Virus record (IMG/VR): IMGVR_UViG_3300025929_000003
Coordinates: 1-64,000 of that record
Source of the DNA: a virus
DNA: 64,000 bases
Direction: 5' to 3' (one strand)
Part shown: one piece after another, positions 40,809 through 48,556 of the stretch
Layout of the letters: each line of letters opens with the position of its first letter
How positions within the stretch are numbered: position 1 is the stretch's first letter
Translations under genes and position numbers: made by a program
The notes under the pieces: model-generated
The model's input: the letters and a program-made list of their open reading frames with translations, nothing else
What the model was told of the DNA's origin: nothing
The model's database searches: none

Positions 40809-41077
40809 AACCAGTTTTAGACCGAAAAGAAACCACTTGCGATAGAACCACCATCCACAAGGGTTGCTGCAAACATTGCCCATCAGCATCGCCATATAAG
40901 TGTCAGGAGGAAATTGATATGGATAACGACATTCGTCCTATGGGCAAAAGAATGATAGCTTTGGAAATCCTGTTTGCTTGCGCTTGGCGACCAACTAAAC
41001 TGTGTAAGGGTATCTGTGATACTTTTGAGATTGACCAAGCATTTTTAGACGACCTATATAAATCAGAAAGGCCATGA
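40805..41077 (+). CDS. Cys-rich protein, 90 aa
   Basis: CCKHCPSASPYKCQEE and later CAWRPTKLCKGICD give about eight Cys, probably two metal sites or disulfides. ATGA overlap with the nuclease gene. Function unknown. Confidence 0.6.
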   Translation: MKPVLDRKETTCDRTTIHKGCCKHCPSASPYKCQEEIDMDNDIRPMGKRMIALEILFACAWRPTKLCKGICDTFEIDQAFLDDLYKSERP

Positions 41078-41649
41078 GTAAAAACCTAATTTGGAGTGCC
41101 GAAGATTTAAAGAAGAAAGGCTTGGTTCAAAACCAGTCGGGAGACTATGTGCCAGTTAAGTCATTAGTCAACACAGGGAAAGTTGAAAAGTTGCCTAATT
41201 TGTTAGAAAGGGCTTTAGAACAGCGCTCACAGATGGTTAAACCCGCGGCTAACAAAAAGGTCAGGAATGCCACTAAATCAGTTGTGGACGGCGTGTCGTT
41301 TGATAGCAACCTCGAAAAGTACCTGTATTTTGAACTAAAGTCCGCGGGTATCAATTTTGAGTTTCAAAAGACTTTCATACTGCAGCCTAGTTTTCGATAC
41401 CGCGGCAAAGCAATTATCGCCATGAAGTCCATCTGTGACTTTTGGATAAGCGACCATAACCTGATTTTAGACGCCAAGGGATATGCCAATGAGACCAGTC
41501 CACTTAAGTATAAGCTATTGAAATACAAGTTTTACAAGGCTTATGAGAGTGGCGCAAGGAAGCGTGAACCGCCCGAGATAATTATGCCAAAGAATAGGAA
41601 AGAATGTGACGAGGTGGTTGCACGAATTAAAGCAGGAGAGTTTTTATGA
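41074..41649 (+). CDS. DUF1064-like PD-(D/E)XK nuclease
   Basis: 191 residues. VVDGVSFDSNLEKYLYFELK (about 65-84) and the following FEFQKTFILQPSFRY, then SICDFWISDHNLILDAKGY (about 117-135) give the conserved Glu, Asp and D-x-K of DUF1064/T7 endonuclease I-like phage enzymes. Such proteins are thought to resolve or nick branched DNA. It overlaps both neighbours by 4 nt. Confidence 0.75.
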   Translation: MSKNLIWSAEDLKKKGLVQNQSGDYVPVKSLVNTGKVEKLPNLLERALEQRSQMVKPAANKKVRNATKSVVDGVSFDSNLEKYLYFELKSAGINFEFQKTFILQPSFRYRGKAIIAMKSICDFWISDHNLILDAKGYANETSPLKYKLLKYKFYKAYESGARKREPPEIIMPKNRKECDEVVARIKAGEFL

Positions 41650-42164
41650 ACCAAACATTTTTACAAAAATATGGTGACGTAGAGTTACGTTACTTAGGCT
41701 GGAAACAGCCATTCGCCAGTTTAATGCTACACGGGAAGATTGAAACACGGGTTTGGGATACCAAGTATCGTGGCTGGGTCTTGATTACTGCGAGTAAGGG
41801 CACGTATAACACCAACCAAATAGAAGATATATCTGGCGTAACGCAGGGATATAGGATATTGAAACAGTTTAATGGCGACATAAAGTCTTTGCCAACGGGT
41901 AAAGCTATTGCAGTCGGTAGGTTGGTTGATAGTCGCCCAATGACAGTATCCGACGAGGATGCTTGCTTTGTCCAATATAAAGAACCATGGGTCGTTCCAG
42001 TCACAAGAGACTTCTTTGGTACGCCTGTTACTACTTATAAGAACAAACAGTTGTGGTGCCACGTATACGAGGATGTACAACCAATAGAACCGCTTGAGTG
42101 GTACGGTAACCAAGGTTGGAATACGCTTGATGTAGGGCATAAAGAGAAGATATTCCTCCTATGA
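41646..42164 (+). CDS. ASCH-domain protein
   Basis: 172 residues. WKQPFASLMLHGKIETRVWD (about 18-37) with Lys/Glu/Thr of the ASCH binding pocket, then YRGWVLITASK, AIAVGRLVDSRPM, and LWCHVYEDVQPIEP. ASCH domains bind modified nucleosides or RNA and are common in phages. A role in RNA or nucleoside metabolism is inferred. Confidence 0.75.
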   Translation: MNQTFLQKYGDVELRYLGWKQPFASLMLHGKIETRVWDTKYRGWVLITASKGTYNTNQIEDISGVTQGYRILKQFNGDIKSLPTGKAIAVGRLVDSRPMTVSDEDACFVQYKEPWVVPVTRDFFGTPVTTYKNKQLWCHVYEDVQPIEPLEWYGNQGWNTLDVGHKEKIFLL

Positions 42165-42382
42165 CACTCCTCGAAACCTTTAACCGCCTTATCGAACAGC
42201 ATGGCGGGAGAGAGGTGTTAGCGGAGATTATCAAGGATGAGTATAACCAAGGCAATAAGTACAACAACTACAGCGTGGCTGAGCCTGGAAAGCTAACACG
42301 CAACCAAACCCACTATTACAGAAAGAAACTTAGGTATTTAAAGGAATATGCCAACCAACCCCCATTAACCAGTAATAATTAA
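42161..42382 (+). CDS. Hypothetical protein, 73 aa
   Basis: Helical start (TLLETFNRLIEQHGGREVL), later LTRNQTHYYRKKLRYLKEY. Overlaps the ASCH gene stop by 4 nt. Unknown. Confidence 0.55.
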   Translation: MTLLETFNRLIEQHGGREVLAEIIKDEYNQGNKYNNYSVAEPGKLTRNQTHYYRKKLRYLKEYANQPPLTSNN

Positions 42383-42387
42383 AGGAT

Positions 42388-42660
42388 ATGAAAACAGCAG
42401 TAAAATCAAATGTTGAATTTCTAATAAACGTACAATTGACAGAGATTGAAGCGAGAGCTCTTGACGCAATTGTCGGATATGGCATAAAACCGTTTTTAGA
42501 AGTTTTTTATAAAAGCTTAGGGCAATCTTATTTGAAAGCACACGAAGACGGTGCAAAAACCCTGTTTGAGCATGTTAGAGCAGATTTAAGCCAGCAGTTA
42601 CATAATATCGATGAAGCGCGGGCGGCTATAAATAAAATTAACGTTATCAACCCTATTTAA
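42388..42660 (+). CDS. Hypothetical protein, 90 aa
   Basis: Helical protein: LTEIEARALDAIVGYGIKPF, then a long charged helix to the C-terminus. No domain named. Five-nt gap to the previous gene. Confidence 0.6.
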   Translation: MKTAVKSNVEFLINVQLTEIEARALDAIVGYGIKPFLEVFYKSLGQSYLKAHEDGAKTLFEHVRADLSQQLHNIDEARAAINKINVINPI

Positions 42661-42673
42661 CCCCCACCAAATC

Positions 42674-43117
42674 ATGCAAACAAAAGAGCAAAGCATTTTC
42701 ATGTCCCAATATTTATGGCAAAAAGTATTTATATCGCCAAAAGAAAAGTTTAACCCAGTATTATTAACACCGCAGGACTTAGAGTTTAGAGTTCCTGAAT
42801 TTGGAGGCTATCTACAACTCCGCAGTATAGAGCAATTGACTGATGAGGAAATAACTGAATTGATGTACAGTATCGGTTTGCGCTGGCCTGAAATTGACAG
42901 CAAGGACGACGATAGTATATTAATAGTTGATGACAGCTATTCTGTAGGGCTATACTTTGATGGAACTGTGGTTATGTACAAAGGTCGCGGAATGCAACGC
43001 AAGCCTTATTGGAATGACATTAAGGCGTTGTACGATGGTTTGATACAATTAGGCGTGTGCCTATCAAAAGAAGCCATAACAAAAGGCTGGGCTGTCATAA
43101 AGGAGGATGGGGTATGA
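42674..43117 (+). CDS. Hypothetical protein, 147 aa
   Basis: Begins MQTKEQSIFMSQYLWQKVFI; mixed alpha/beta with an acidic middle (DSKDDDSILIVDDSYSVGL). Its stop overlaps the XRE regulator ATG (ATGA). Confidence 0.6.
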   Translation: MQTKEQSIFMSQYLWQKVFISPKEKFNPVLLTPQDLEFRVPEFGGYLQLRSIEQLTDEEITELMYSIGLRWPEIDSKDDDSILIVDDSYSVGLYFDGTVVMYKGRGMQRKPYWNDIKALYDGLIQLGVCLSKEAITKGWAVIKEDGV

Positions 43118-43338
43118 GATTCGACTACGATAAATTTGCTAAAGCAATTAAAGCTAAAATGTACAGGCCAGTAGAGGGTTATCGTCCTAATGGTGTACGT
43201 TATTGGGCTAATCAAATTGGCATCAGTAGCGCAACATTATCCCGCGTAACCAATGGTAAATGCGCCGATCTTGATACCACATTAAAAATATGTACCTGGC
43301 TTGAAATTGAAATAGAGCACTTTATTAACCCCCTCTAA
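43114..43338 (+). CDS. XRE-family HTH regulator, 74 aa
   Basis: Starts at ATG 43114. YWANQIGISSATLSRVTNGK (about 29-48) is a Cro/CI-type HTH with helices on both sides, as a Cro-like dimer. It ends the long plus-strand operon, opposite a minus-strand 59-residue gene, so it may be a Cro-type switch protein. Confidence 0.8.
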   Translation: MRFDYDKFAKAIKAKMYRPVEGYRPNGVRYWANQIGISSATLSRVTNGKCADLDTTLKICTWLEIEIEHFINPL

Positions 43339-43366
43339 GTGGTAACAATATATTACTTGGGACAAG

Positions 43367-43546
43367 TTAATTTTCAAAAACGCTATTGTAAACCTCAAAT
43401 ATCTTTTTTCCTACATCATCAGGTAAGTTCTTTTCAAGTATCATAAACTGTGGTTCATCTCCATTCCAAAAATGAAGGTCAACATGGTCTAATGAAAGTG
43501 CTTTTAACGTTGCTTTTACAGCTAACTCTTTTTCATAGAAGTTCAT
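43367..43546 (-). CDS. Small protein, 59 aa, convergent to the early operon
   Basis: MNFYEKELAVKATLKALSLD, then HVDLHFWNGDEPQ: helix then strand. It converges on the XRE gene with no strong terminator between them (only weak ACTTG / CAAGT). No function recognised. Confidence 0.55.
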   Translation of the reverse strand: MNFYEKELAVKATLKALSLDHVDLHFWNGDEPQFMILEKNLPDDVGKKIFEVYNSVFEN

Positions 43547-43621
43547 AAATTCCAGTGCGGTTTTTGGTAGATGTAACGTTCATCTATACGCACTATATAA
43601 AAGTATATTTTTTATTCAGGT

Positions 43622-43644
43622 AAAAAAGGGCTAATATTCGCCCT
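43622..43644 (-). terminator. Minus-strand terminator
   Basis: AGGGC (43627-43631) / GCCCT (43640-43644), with the A-run 43622-43627 reading as T on the minus strand. It would stop minus transcription from the 144-residue gene before the 59-residue gene. Confidence 0.6.
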
Positions 43645-43761
43645 ATGATTTCGATATTAAGCGGATATTTAAAAGTGTTTATATTTATTTAGATTTGTCT
43701 AAAAATAAAATTAGCTTCATTTAAATTTTGAAATGTAACTAATTTGTACGTTATTCGTATA

Positions 43762-43980
43762 AAACAGGAAAGCCCACCTTTAGGGTGGGCTACTTCAAAT
43801 GGTGCGCAACGTCATTGTTCCTGCTTAACTTTGCGATTACTGGCGGCTTCTATCTCATTTCGGGTAATGAGCCGAACATAGTTCCCGCAACGCTCATGAG
43901 GTCTCCGCTATCTCGGTCTGTCGGACTACTTCACCCACGCAGTTAAGTATCTTATTAGGCGGGTAAAACCGCCTTTTTTT
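43762..43980 (+). ncRNA. Structured RNA candidate with strong terminator
   Basis: A ~220-nt gene-free stretch. CAGGAA (43765-43770) / TTCCTG (43818-43823) encloses hairpin AGCCCACC / GGTGGGCT (43771-43791). CTTAACT-tt-GCG (43824-43835) pairs with CGC-AGTTAAG (43938-43947) and encloses CTCAT / ATGAG (43854-43871) and other dyads. It ends in GGCGG / CCGCC plus seven T (43958-43980). This is a closed multibranch fold with a terminator, typical of an independent RNA. The promoter is not clear: the only candidate is an imperfect TAATTTG just upstream. The terminator also serves the convergent 144-residue gene. Strand is chosen from the T-run. Confidence 0.6.
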
Positions 43981-44413
43981 ATTTGTTTTTCCAAGACAAT
44001 TTGCCATAGCGATATTTCCCATTACTGTCTGTCTTTTTGCTTTTATAATAAACCTTGTTATCCTTGCCTCCTAAAACTTTTGATAAGTTCTGTATGACCG
44101 CCGTTTTATCCTTCGCACGCTCGTCTTCATATTTTTCTATTAACAAATTATAGGTTTCACCAGTAGATAATTCTACTTGTTCCACATCAAAAATGTAATC
44201 TACTCGTTTATTCAACGTCTTAATTGTATGCCATACGTTAACGTCTTGTTGAATTTTTGTAATGAGGTTCACGCCCTCAAATAAAGGCGTTTGAGAGCCT
44301 ATTGGAAAGGTAGTAATTTTGATAGGCGTTGTAGTGGTTAGAAACTTTATTCGGTCGTTGATATATTTTTTTTTCTCCAATAAAGTACTAATGGTCTTTT
44401 CTGTTTCCACCAA
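43979..44413 (-). CDS. Hypothetical protein, ~144 aa, start uncertain
   Basis: Charged helical N-terminus (VETEKTISTLLEKKKYINDR) and a beta/Lys-rich C-terminus (KVYYKSKKTDSNGKYRYGKL). The annotated start is a TTG at 44413; the frame is open to about 44527 and reads helical (RLLLEQAELDLLVNSYRKEL) but contains no ATG. So the true start is a rare codon or the 5' end has decayed. It converges on the structured RNA's terminator. Confidence 0.5.
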   Translation of the reverse strand: MVETEKTISTLLEKKKYINDRIKFLTTTTPIKITTFPIGSQTPLFEGVNLITKIQQDVNVWHTIKTLNKRVDYIFDVEQVELSTGETYNLLIEKYEDERAKDKTAVIQNLSKVLGGKDNKVYYKSKKTDSNGKYRYGKLSWKNK

Positions 44414-44494
44414 TTCTTTTCTGTAACTATTGACTAATAAATCAAGTTCCGCTTGTTCTAATAAAAGACGTCCAGTTAACGTTGGGTATTCTGC

Positions 44495-44566
44495 ATGGCA
44501 AAAAAAACGTATTCGAGAACCGCCAAATCAACTATTCCACACGTAAAACAAGTAATCAATATATGA
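44495..44566 (+). CDS. Tiny basic peptide, 23 aa
   Basis: MAKKTYSRTAKSTIPHVKQV, then NI. Its stop overlaps the ATG of the secreted protein (ATGA), which supports translation as a leader peptide. Otherwise unsupported. Confidence 0.35.
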   Translation: MAKKTYSRTAKSTIPHVKQVINI

Positions 44567-44859
44567 AACGTAAAACTATCATCACCGCCCTCCTTACTGT
44601 AGCAGTAGGCACGGCTTTCGCGCAGACACAACAAGCGCCCCAGAAACAATTACCACCATCTGTCCACATCGAACTGTCGGACAAGCAAGTTATTCGCTTA
44701 GATAGCCTTATTCAGCGTTTAACGCAGCAGATAGACAGCAAAGCGGTTACCGCCAACATCTTTTCTGTGGTTGCACCTATTTACAGCCAGATTGAGGCGC
44801 AGATGGTGCCCGCGGTTAAGCCCGAAGAAAAGAAACCTACGCAAGCTAAAAAACCTTAA
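44563..44859 (+). CDS. Secreted protein, 98 aa
   Basis: MKRKTIITALLTVAVGTAFA then QT: a Sec signal peptide with cleavage after AFA (about residue 20). The mature ~78 residues are Pro/Gln-rich, then a helix with LSDKQVIRLDSLIQRLTQQI, ending Lys/Pro-rich. Start set at ATG 44563 (overlapping a tiny frame); a longer upstream frame begins with TTG. It would act in the host periplasm. Confidence 0.7.
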   Translation: MKRKTIITALLTVAVGTAFAQTQQAPQKQLPPSVHIELSDKQVIRLDSLIQRLTQQIDSKAVTANIFSVVAPIYSQIEAQMVPAVKPEEKKPTQAKKP

Positions 44860-44891
44860 CTTTAATCAACCAATTTAATTTAACCCCACAA

Positions 44892-45107
44892 ATGAACACA
44901 CAACCAACTTTAAAACACAAGTGCGTACAGGTTTCGGATAACTTCCATATCCTGTACGTCCAACAATTCTTCTTAGGATGCATTGCTTATTGGTGTAAGG
45001 TACGTGACTTGCCTTACAATCATTGGGATACCATACGGGTCACGGCGAAGTTGGACGATGTGGAGTTTGTGGACAGGAGAAAACGTAAATATTCATTTTT
45101 AAAATAA
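44892..45107 (+). CDS. Hypothetical protein, 71 aa
   Basis: Beta-rich with aromatic residues (LYVQQFFLGCIAYWCKV), basic end KRKYSFLK. Unknown. Confidence 0.55.
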   Translation: MNTQPTLKHKCVQVSDNFHILYVQQFFLGCIAYWCKVRDLPYNHWDTIRVTAKLDDVEFVDRRKRKYSFLK

Positions 45108-45112
45108 GCATC

Positions 45113-45565
45113 ATGTCAGTAATCGAAACAGTACTAAAATCAATCGCCACTTTCATCAGCAAGTTGGCGGGATGGGTCAAAACCACCACCTCGGATGGCA
45201 CCACAATCGCCAATGAAATCAAAACCATTATCGACAACCCAGCATGGGACGTTGCCGTATCGTTCACCGCTACCAATGTAGATAACCAAGCCTTAGCGAT
45301 GTTAAGGAACTGGTTAGCCGCCTACCTGATAGATAGCAAAATCGTGTCCTCAGCGACCGTAGAATTGAATGATATCTTTAAGGAAGCCTCTGATGCCATC
45401 AGTAAAATGGAGATGCCTGAGGCGAAGATTAACACCCTAAACGGGATAGCGGCTTATGCCAACGTGAAGTCAGCAGAATTGGATGGGAAGACTATACCCA
45501 TGGAGACAGCGGTAAGTATTCAGCAATCCGCCTATCATCACCCTGAGTTGTTGGAAGTAAAATAA
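45113..45565 (+). CDS. Hypothetical protein, 150 aa
   Basis: Helical protein with N-terminal amphipathic region (MSVIETVLKSIATFISKLAG). Highly regular Ala/Asp/Asn/Ser composition. No signal peptide or domain recognised. Five nt after the previous gene. Confidence 0.6.
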   Translation: MSVIETVLKSIATFISKLAGWVKTTTSDGTTIANEIKTIIDNPAWDVAVSFTATNVDNQALAMLRNWLAAYLIDSKIVSSATVELNDIFKEASDAISKMEMPEAKINTLNGIAAYANVKSAELDGKTIPMETAVSIQQSAYHHPELLEVK

Positions 45566-45619
45566 TTTAAAAATCAAACTTAAAACCTCTCGATATATAA
45601 GGTTAATCGAACAATAAAA

Positions 45620-45895
45620 ATGGAATTACCGAGTAACTTTCAAATCGGGGATAATTGTGAATTTATCCCAATGGCAAAGCAATTATCTGCTGATTGTATA
45701 TCAAACGAACCCCGTGACGGTAAAATTGTAGCAGTAAGATTTACAGAAGCAAAAATCTTCTACGATATCTTTGATATTTATTATGCTAAAATCTATAAAA
45801 ACGTAGATAGTTCAAAAGTATTTAGATACACTTTCGCAAATCTTCCTCACTCTGAGGAAACCACCCCTGAGCCTTTAATCACACAAAGCAAATAA
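45620..45895 (+). CDS. Hypothetical protein, 91 aa
   Basis: Starts ELPSNFQIGDNCEFIPMAKQ; beta-rich centre with IVAVRFTEAKIFYDIF. The C-terminal ~20 residues are polar. Ends before a strong bidirectional terminator. Confidence 0.55.
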   Translation: MELPSNFQIGDNCEFIPMAKQLSADCISNEPRDGKIVAVRFTEAKIFYDIFDIYYAKIYKNVDSSKVFRYTFANLPHSEETTPEPLITQSK

Positions 45896-45924
45896 AGCAA
45901 AGAAATAGCCTAAAGAGAGCATTC

Positions 45925-45960
45925 AGGGCGGTCAACTCAAAAAGTAGCCGCCCTTTTTTT
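45925..45960. terminator. Bidirectional terminator before the holin-like gene
   Basis: AGGGCGG (45925-45931) / CCGCCCT (45948-45954) then T-run to 45960. Ends the plus transcript; the other orientation sits just past the holin-like stop (45959). Confidence 0.85.
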
Positions 45961-46270
45961 ATTGTTTGTCATCAACAATCTTTACACCAAACATCTTGCT
46001 AATACCCTTAACCACTGGCGTAGCAAATAAAGTAAAGAAGTAAAATATGTGCTGAGTAAATTCAGTGTTGAATATCTTATCAGCCACAATCCACGCTAAA
46101 AAACTGGTCGTAACGATAAGATAAATGTCAAAAGCTGCATTTGCCCATTTAGGAGTCGGTAGACTAACCGCAGCCAGCCCAAATGTTGTTGTAGTTGGGT
46201 CTACCTTTTTGGCGTCTTGCGTGTTTGCTGGCTCTGTGCCCGGTAGTGGTGTTTCGTCTTGATTTGCCAT
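45959..46270 (-). CDS. Holin-like protein, 103 aa, two TM segments
   Basis: A polar, Pro/Thr-rich N-terminus of ~40 residues is followed by two hydrophobic segments: AFDIYLIVTTSFLAWIVA (about 47-64) and HIFYFFTLFATPVVKGI (about 74-90), and a basic tail. It lies 2 nt after the GH25 lysozyme, a classic lysis pairing. It would form the inner-membrane hole that releases or activates the lysozyme. Role inferred from topology and neighbour. Confidence 0.7.
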   Translation of the reverse strand: MANQDETPLPGTEPANTQDAKKVDPTTTTFGLAAVSLPTPKWANAAFDIYLIVTTSFLAWIVADKIFNTEFTQHIFYFFTLFATPVVKGISKMFGVKIVDDKQ

Positions 46271-46272
46271 AA

Positions 46273-46911
46273 TTATACAATGTTTGCTAATTTATTTAAT
46301 TCTTCTTTACTGCCCATGAAATAATTGAGGTCTAAACCGCCGCCCTTAATAGCGCCACCAAAAGTCCCAAATTGGCTGTACTGCCAAAAATCAAGTTTAG
46401 TGTACCCTTTGGGTAACCCCGGTTGGGTTGACTGATAGGAAGCTAACCATAATGGATTATTAGGCCATGAATGGTCTTTAAGATAGTCCCTAAAGAAATT
46501 CTTATAGCTATATATCATTGGCTTGCGACCTGTAGCCTTTTCAATAATCAACAACCAGTCGGTTATTAATTGAATAAAGGCATCTTTATCTTTCGTAATA
46601 CCACTATTTAGCGATGCTGGCACCTGATCTTCCACATCGAGCACAGGCGGTAGCACCCCCGGCTTTGAAAAGTCTATGCCGAACGATAAAAAGTTATCGG
46701 CCTGTTTTTGTGCACTATCAACTGCAGTCAGAAAGTGATAAGCCCCCCTATATAGGTTTGTGGTCTTAAGATGTTGCCAATTCTCATTAAACTTTGGGTC
46801 TCTGTATCCAGCGCCTTGAGTTGCTTTGCAGAACACAAACTTAATATCGGGCGAAAGATTAGCCCATGGTACGGGGCTGTTGAAGTGCGAAATGTCACAA
46901 CCTTTTATCAT
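46273..46911 (-). CDS. GH25 muramidase (endolysin)
   Basis: 212 residues. MIKGCDISHF (Asp6) at the N-terminus, VFCKATQGAGYRDPKF (about 31-46), GAYHFL (about 57-62), VLDVEDQ (catalytic Asp-Glu region, about 92-98) and LDFWQYSQFG follow the GH25 (Chalaropsis-type) lysozyme pattern of a TIM barrel with DXE catalytic residues. There is no signal peptide, so it depends on the holin-like protein just downstream. It hydrolyses peptidoglycan to release virions. ATG start at 46911, driven by a promoter box about 55 nt upstream. Confidence 0.93.
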   Translation of the reverse strand: MIKGCDISHFNSPVPWANLSPDIKFVFCKATQGAGYRDPKFNENWQHLKTTNLYRGAYHFLTAVDSAQKQADNFLSFGIDFSKPGVLPPVLDVEDQVPASLNSGITKDKDAFIQLITDWLLIIEKATGRKPMIYSYKNFFRDYLKDHSWPNNPLWLASYQSTQPGLPKGYTKLDFWQYSQFGTFGGAIKGGGLDLNYFMGSKEELNKLANIV

Positions 46912-46963
46912 AATAACGTTTTATTTTAAAACAAACTTTTTTGGTAGATAAATAAATTTAACA

Positions 46964-46971
46964 AATATACT
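46964..46971 (-). promoter_or_regulatory. Promoter -7 box for lysozyme-holin
   Basis: TATATTTG on the minus strand, 53 nt before the GH25 ATG. No matched TTG. Position right after the divergent HNH gene suggests a distinct late transcript. Confidence 0.5.
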
Positions 46972-46982
46972 ATTTTTGACAT

Positions 46983-47498
46983 ATGGAAGTTTTTTTTGAT
47001 ATAAATGGATTTGATAACTATCAATTGTCTAAAAGCGGCTTGGTAATAAGTAAAAAGTCTAATCGGCTTTTAAAATGCGGGTTAATGGCTAAAAGAAAGG
47101 GGACATCGTCTGGATATTGGGGTTTTTTGTTAAAATCTTCTTTGACTGGAAAATTCCAAACACAATATATTCATCGATTATTAGCCACTCACTTTATTCC
47201 CAACCCCGATAATAAGCCACAAGTTAACCATATTAATGGAATTAAGACCGATAATAGGTTAGAAAACTTAGAGTGGTGCACTTCCAAAGAAAACATTATA
47301 CATGCATGGGAAAGCGGGTTGTGTAATACTCATTCCATAAAAAATGGGACTTCACTAATAAAACCTTGTAAAATAAATGGATTAGATTTTCCATCTATCA
47401 ATGCCGCGTCCTGTTACTTTAATATATCTTACTATGCTTTGAGTTCTTACGTTAATCATGGCAAGAAATTAAAAAAATACAAGGCTTTTTTTAATTAA
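46983..47498 (+). CDS. NUMOD4/HNH homing-type endonuclease
   Basis: 171 residues. NUMOD4-like start ([20 protein letters not shown]), HNH core [15 protein letters not shown] and [12 protein letters not shown] (about 77-103), and a C-terminal region with an HTH-like [14 protein letters not shown] (about 139-152). It is on the opposite strand to the lysis genes, between the GH25 gene and a minus-strand terminator, which marks it as an insertion. Core shared with 20050 and 33995. Confidence 0.9.
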   Translation: MEVFFDINGFDNYQLSKSGLVISKKSNRLLKCGLMAKRKGTSSGYWGFLLKSSLTGKFQTQYIHRLLATHFIPNPDNKPQVNHINGIKTDNRLENLEWCTSKENIIHAWESGLCNTHSIKNGTSLIKPCKINGLDFPSINAASCYFNISYYALSSYVNHGKKLKKYKAFFN

Positions 47499-47533
47499 AA
47501 AAGGGGAAACCAAAATCGCTCTGATATCCCCTT
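47496..47533 (-). terminator. Minus-strand terminator of the small membrane gene cluster
   Basis: AAGGGGA (47501-47507) / TCCCCTT (47527-47533) with an A-run 47496-47502 that is T-rich on the minus strand. It ends the transcript of the membrane peptide gene at 47552. Confidence 0.7.
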
Positions 47534-47551
47534 CAACCATAAAGTTCTTTT

Positions 47552-47698
47552 TTAAGGCGCTACGTACACAATCATTCCCCAAACAAGCAAACATATCGCC
47601 AGATAGAGATAGTCGCTCCTGCGCCACGTATAGTTGGCGTAATAGTATACCATCGCTATACATATCCACCCCATAATCAGTATTGGTATCTTTGACAT
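47552..47698 (-). CDS. Small membrane protein, 48 aa, two TM
   Basis: IPILIMGWICIAMVYYYA (about 4-21) and YLYLAICLLVWGMIVYVA (about 30-47) are two hydrophobic helices separated by a basic turn (WRRSD), a holin-like hairpin topology. Its ATG overlaps the previous stop by one base. Probable lysis-module protein. Confidence 0.6.
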   Translation of the reverse strand: MSKIPILIMGWICIAMVYYYANYTWRRSDYLYLAICLLVWGMIVYVAP

Positions 47699-47877
47699 CA
47701 CTTTGTGCGATTTACCTGTTCCCGTAGTTCCCTGTTTTCTTCCCGCAATTCCTGATACTGCTGGTCTTTCAATTTCTGTATGCCATCATTCACCTCGCTT
47801 TTCACCCACACACGTATTAGCCACATTAGCCCGCTGAATAAGACAGCCCCCAATGCAATCCATGCGCCCGCATCCAT
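47698..47877 (-). CDS. Membrane-anchored coiled-coil protein, 59 aa
   Basis: N-terminal TM (AWIALGAVLFSGLMWLI, about 5-21) then a coiled coil (EVNDGIQKLKDQQYQELREE, about 28-47). Topology resembles the inner-membrane subunit of Rz-type spanins, but no partner outer-membrane lipoprotein is encoded next to it. Overlaps neighbours by one base at each end. Confidence 0.55.
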   Translation of the reverse strand: MDAGAWIALGAVLFSGLMWLIRVWVKSEVNDGIQKLKDQQYQELREENRELREQVNRTK

Positions 47878-48284
47878 TATTGTTTAAATTTAGCCTTGTC
47901 CAACAATTTAGGTTTTAGTGCGTCTACTTTAGCTCTTAACTCCTTTAGCCACTCTATATTGTGCGTCTTCTCCACCACGGCATCAACCCTGCACTCTATC
48001 AGCTTCATTAATATCTCTTTATCGAAGTAAGCGGACATAGCTACGATGTAACAACCAGGATTAACGCTCACAAACGTTTTAATAGCCTCTATGGCGTTGT
48101 AACGAGCCACCCTGATGTCTGTTATCACTAAATCAACATCCTTGCTGAAATCGCTTAAAAATGGCTCAGGGGAGTGGTAAGTGCGGATGTCGTAGGCATA
48201 CTCATCCGAAAAGATATTCTTAATGAAGTCTAAGACAATACTATCGTCATCCAATACGGATATCAGTATTTTTATAGGTGGCAT
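47877..48284 (-). CDS. Stand-alone CheY-like receiver domain
   Basis: 135 residues. All receiver landmarks are in place: acidic patch VLDDDS (Asp12-14), phosphoacceptor LVITDIRV (Asp56), conserved Ser (VAMSAY, Ser84) and Lys (VVEKT, Lys106), at the family's spacing. There is no output domain; only a short basic C-terminus follows. It is translated with membrane proteins in the lysis/tail operon, TAATG at both ends. It may sequester phosphate from a host histidine kinase or bind a host partner. No kinase is encoded here. Confidence 0.85.
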   Translation of the reverse strand: MPPIKILISVLDDDSIVLDFIKNIFSDEYAYDIRTYHSPEPFLSDFSKDVDLVITDIRVARYNAIEAIKTFVSVNPGCYIVAMSAYFDKEILMKLIECRVDAVVEKTHNIEWLKELRAKVDALKPKLLDKAKFKQ

Positions 48285-48556
48285 TATCTATCCCGCTTTA
48301 TTTCGTACAACAATTTCATTAGTTCGTCCCTATCCTTAATCCTGCGTTCCTCGTTTTCACGAATCGTCTTTTCAAGGTCTTCAATTTCGGGCTTGATTAT
48401 TGTCTTAACAGAATCGGATAGATTTCTATCCATTCTTTTCGCTACTAACTTAATAATCCCATCGATACCCTTGTATAAAATGGCTATAATGGATAATTCT
48501 TCCCAGTGGTCTTTCAGGAAGGATATGATATTATTGGTTTCTTGTGGTGCCTGCAT
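48284..48556 (-). CDS. Hypothetical helical protein, 90 aa
   Basis: Start taken as ATG 48556 (24-nt overlap with the previous gene); an upstream GTG or ATG is possible. N-terminus partly hydrophobic (LKDHWEELSIIAILYKGI), C-terminus a Lys/Glu/Arg-rich coiled coil (EDLEKTIRENEERRIKDRD). Directly precedes the receiver gene. Confidence 0.55.
   Translation of the reverse strand: MQAPQETNNIISFLKDHWEELSIIAILYKGIDGIIKLVAKRMDRNLSDSVKTIIKPEIEDLEKTIRENEERRIKDRDELMKLLYEIKRDR

Noticed and set aside
46973-46980. TATTTTTG box on plus strand before the HNH gene
   Set aside because: Only two bases separate it from the ATG at 46983, and the nearest TTTG is 27 nt away.
47469-47669. 66-codon minus-strand frame overlapping the small membrane gene
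   Set aside because: The 48-codon frame in another register has two clear TM segments, is coupled to its neighbour and uses an ATG.
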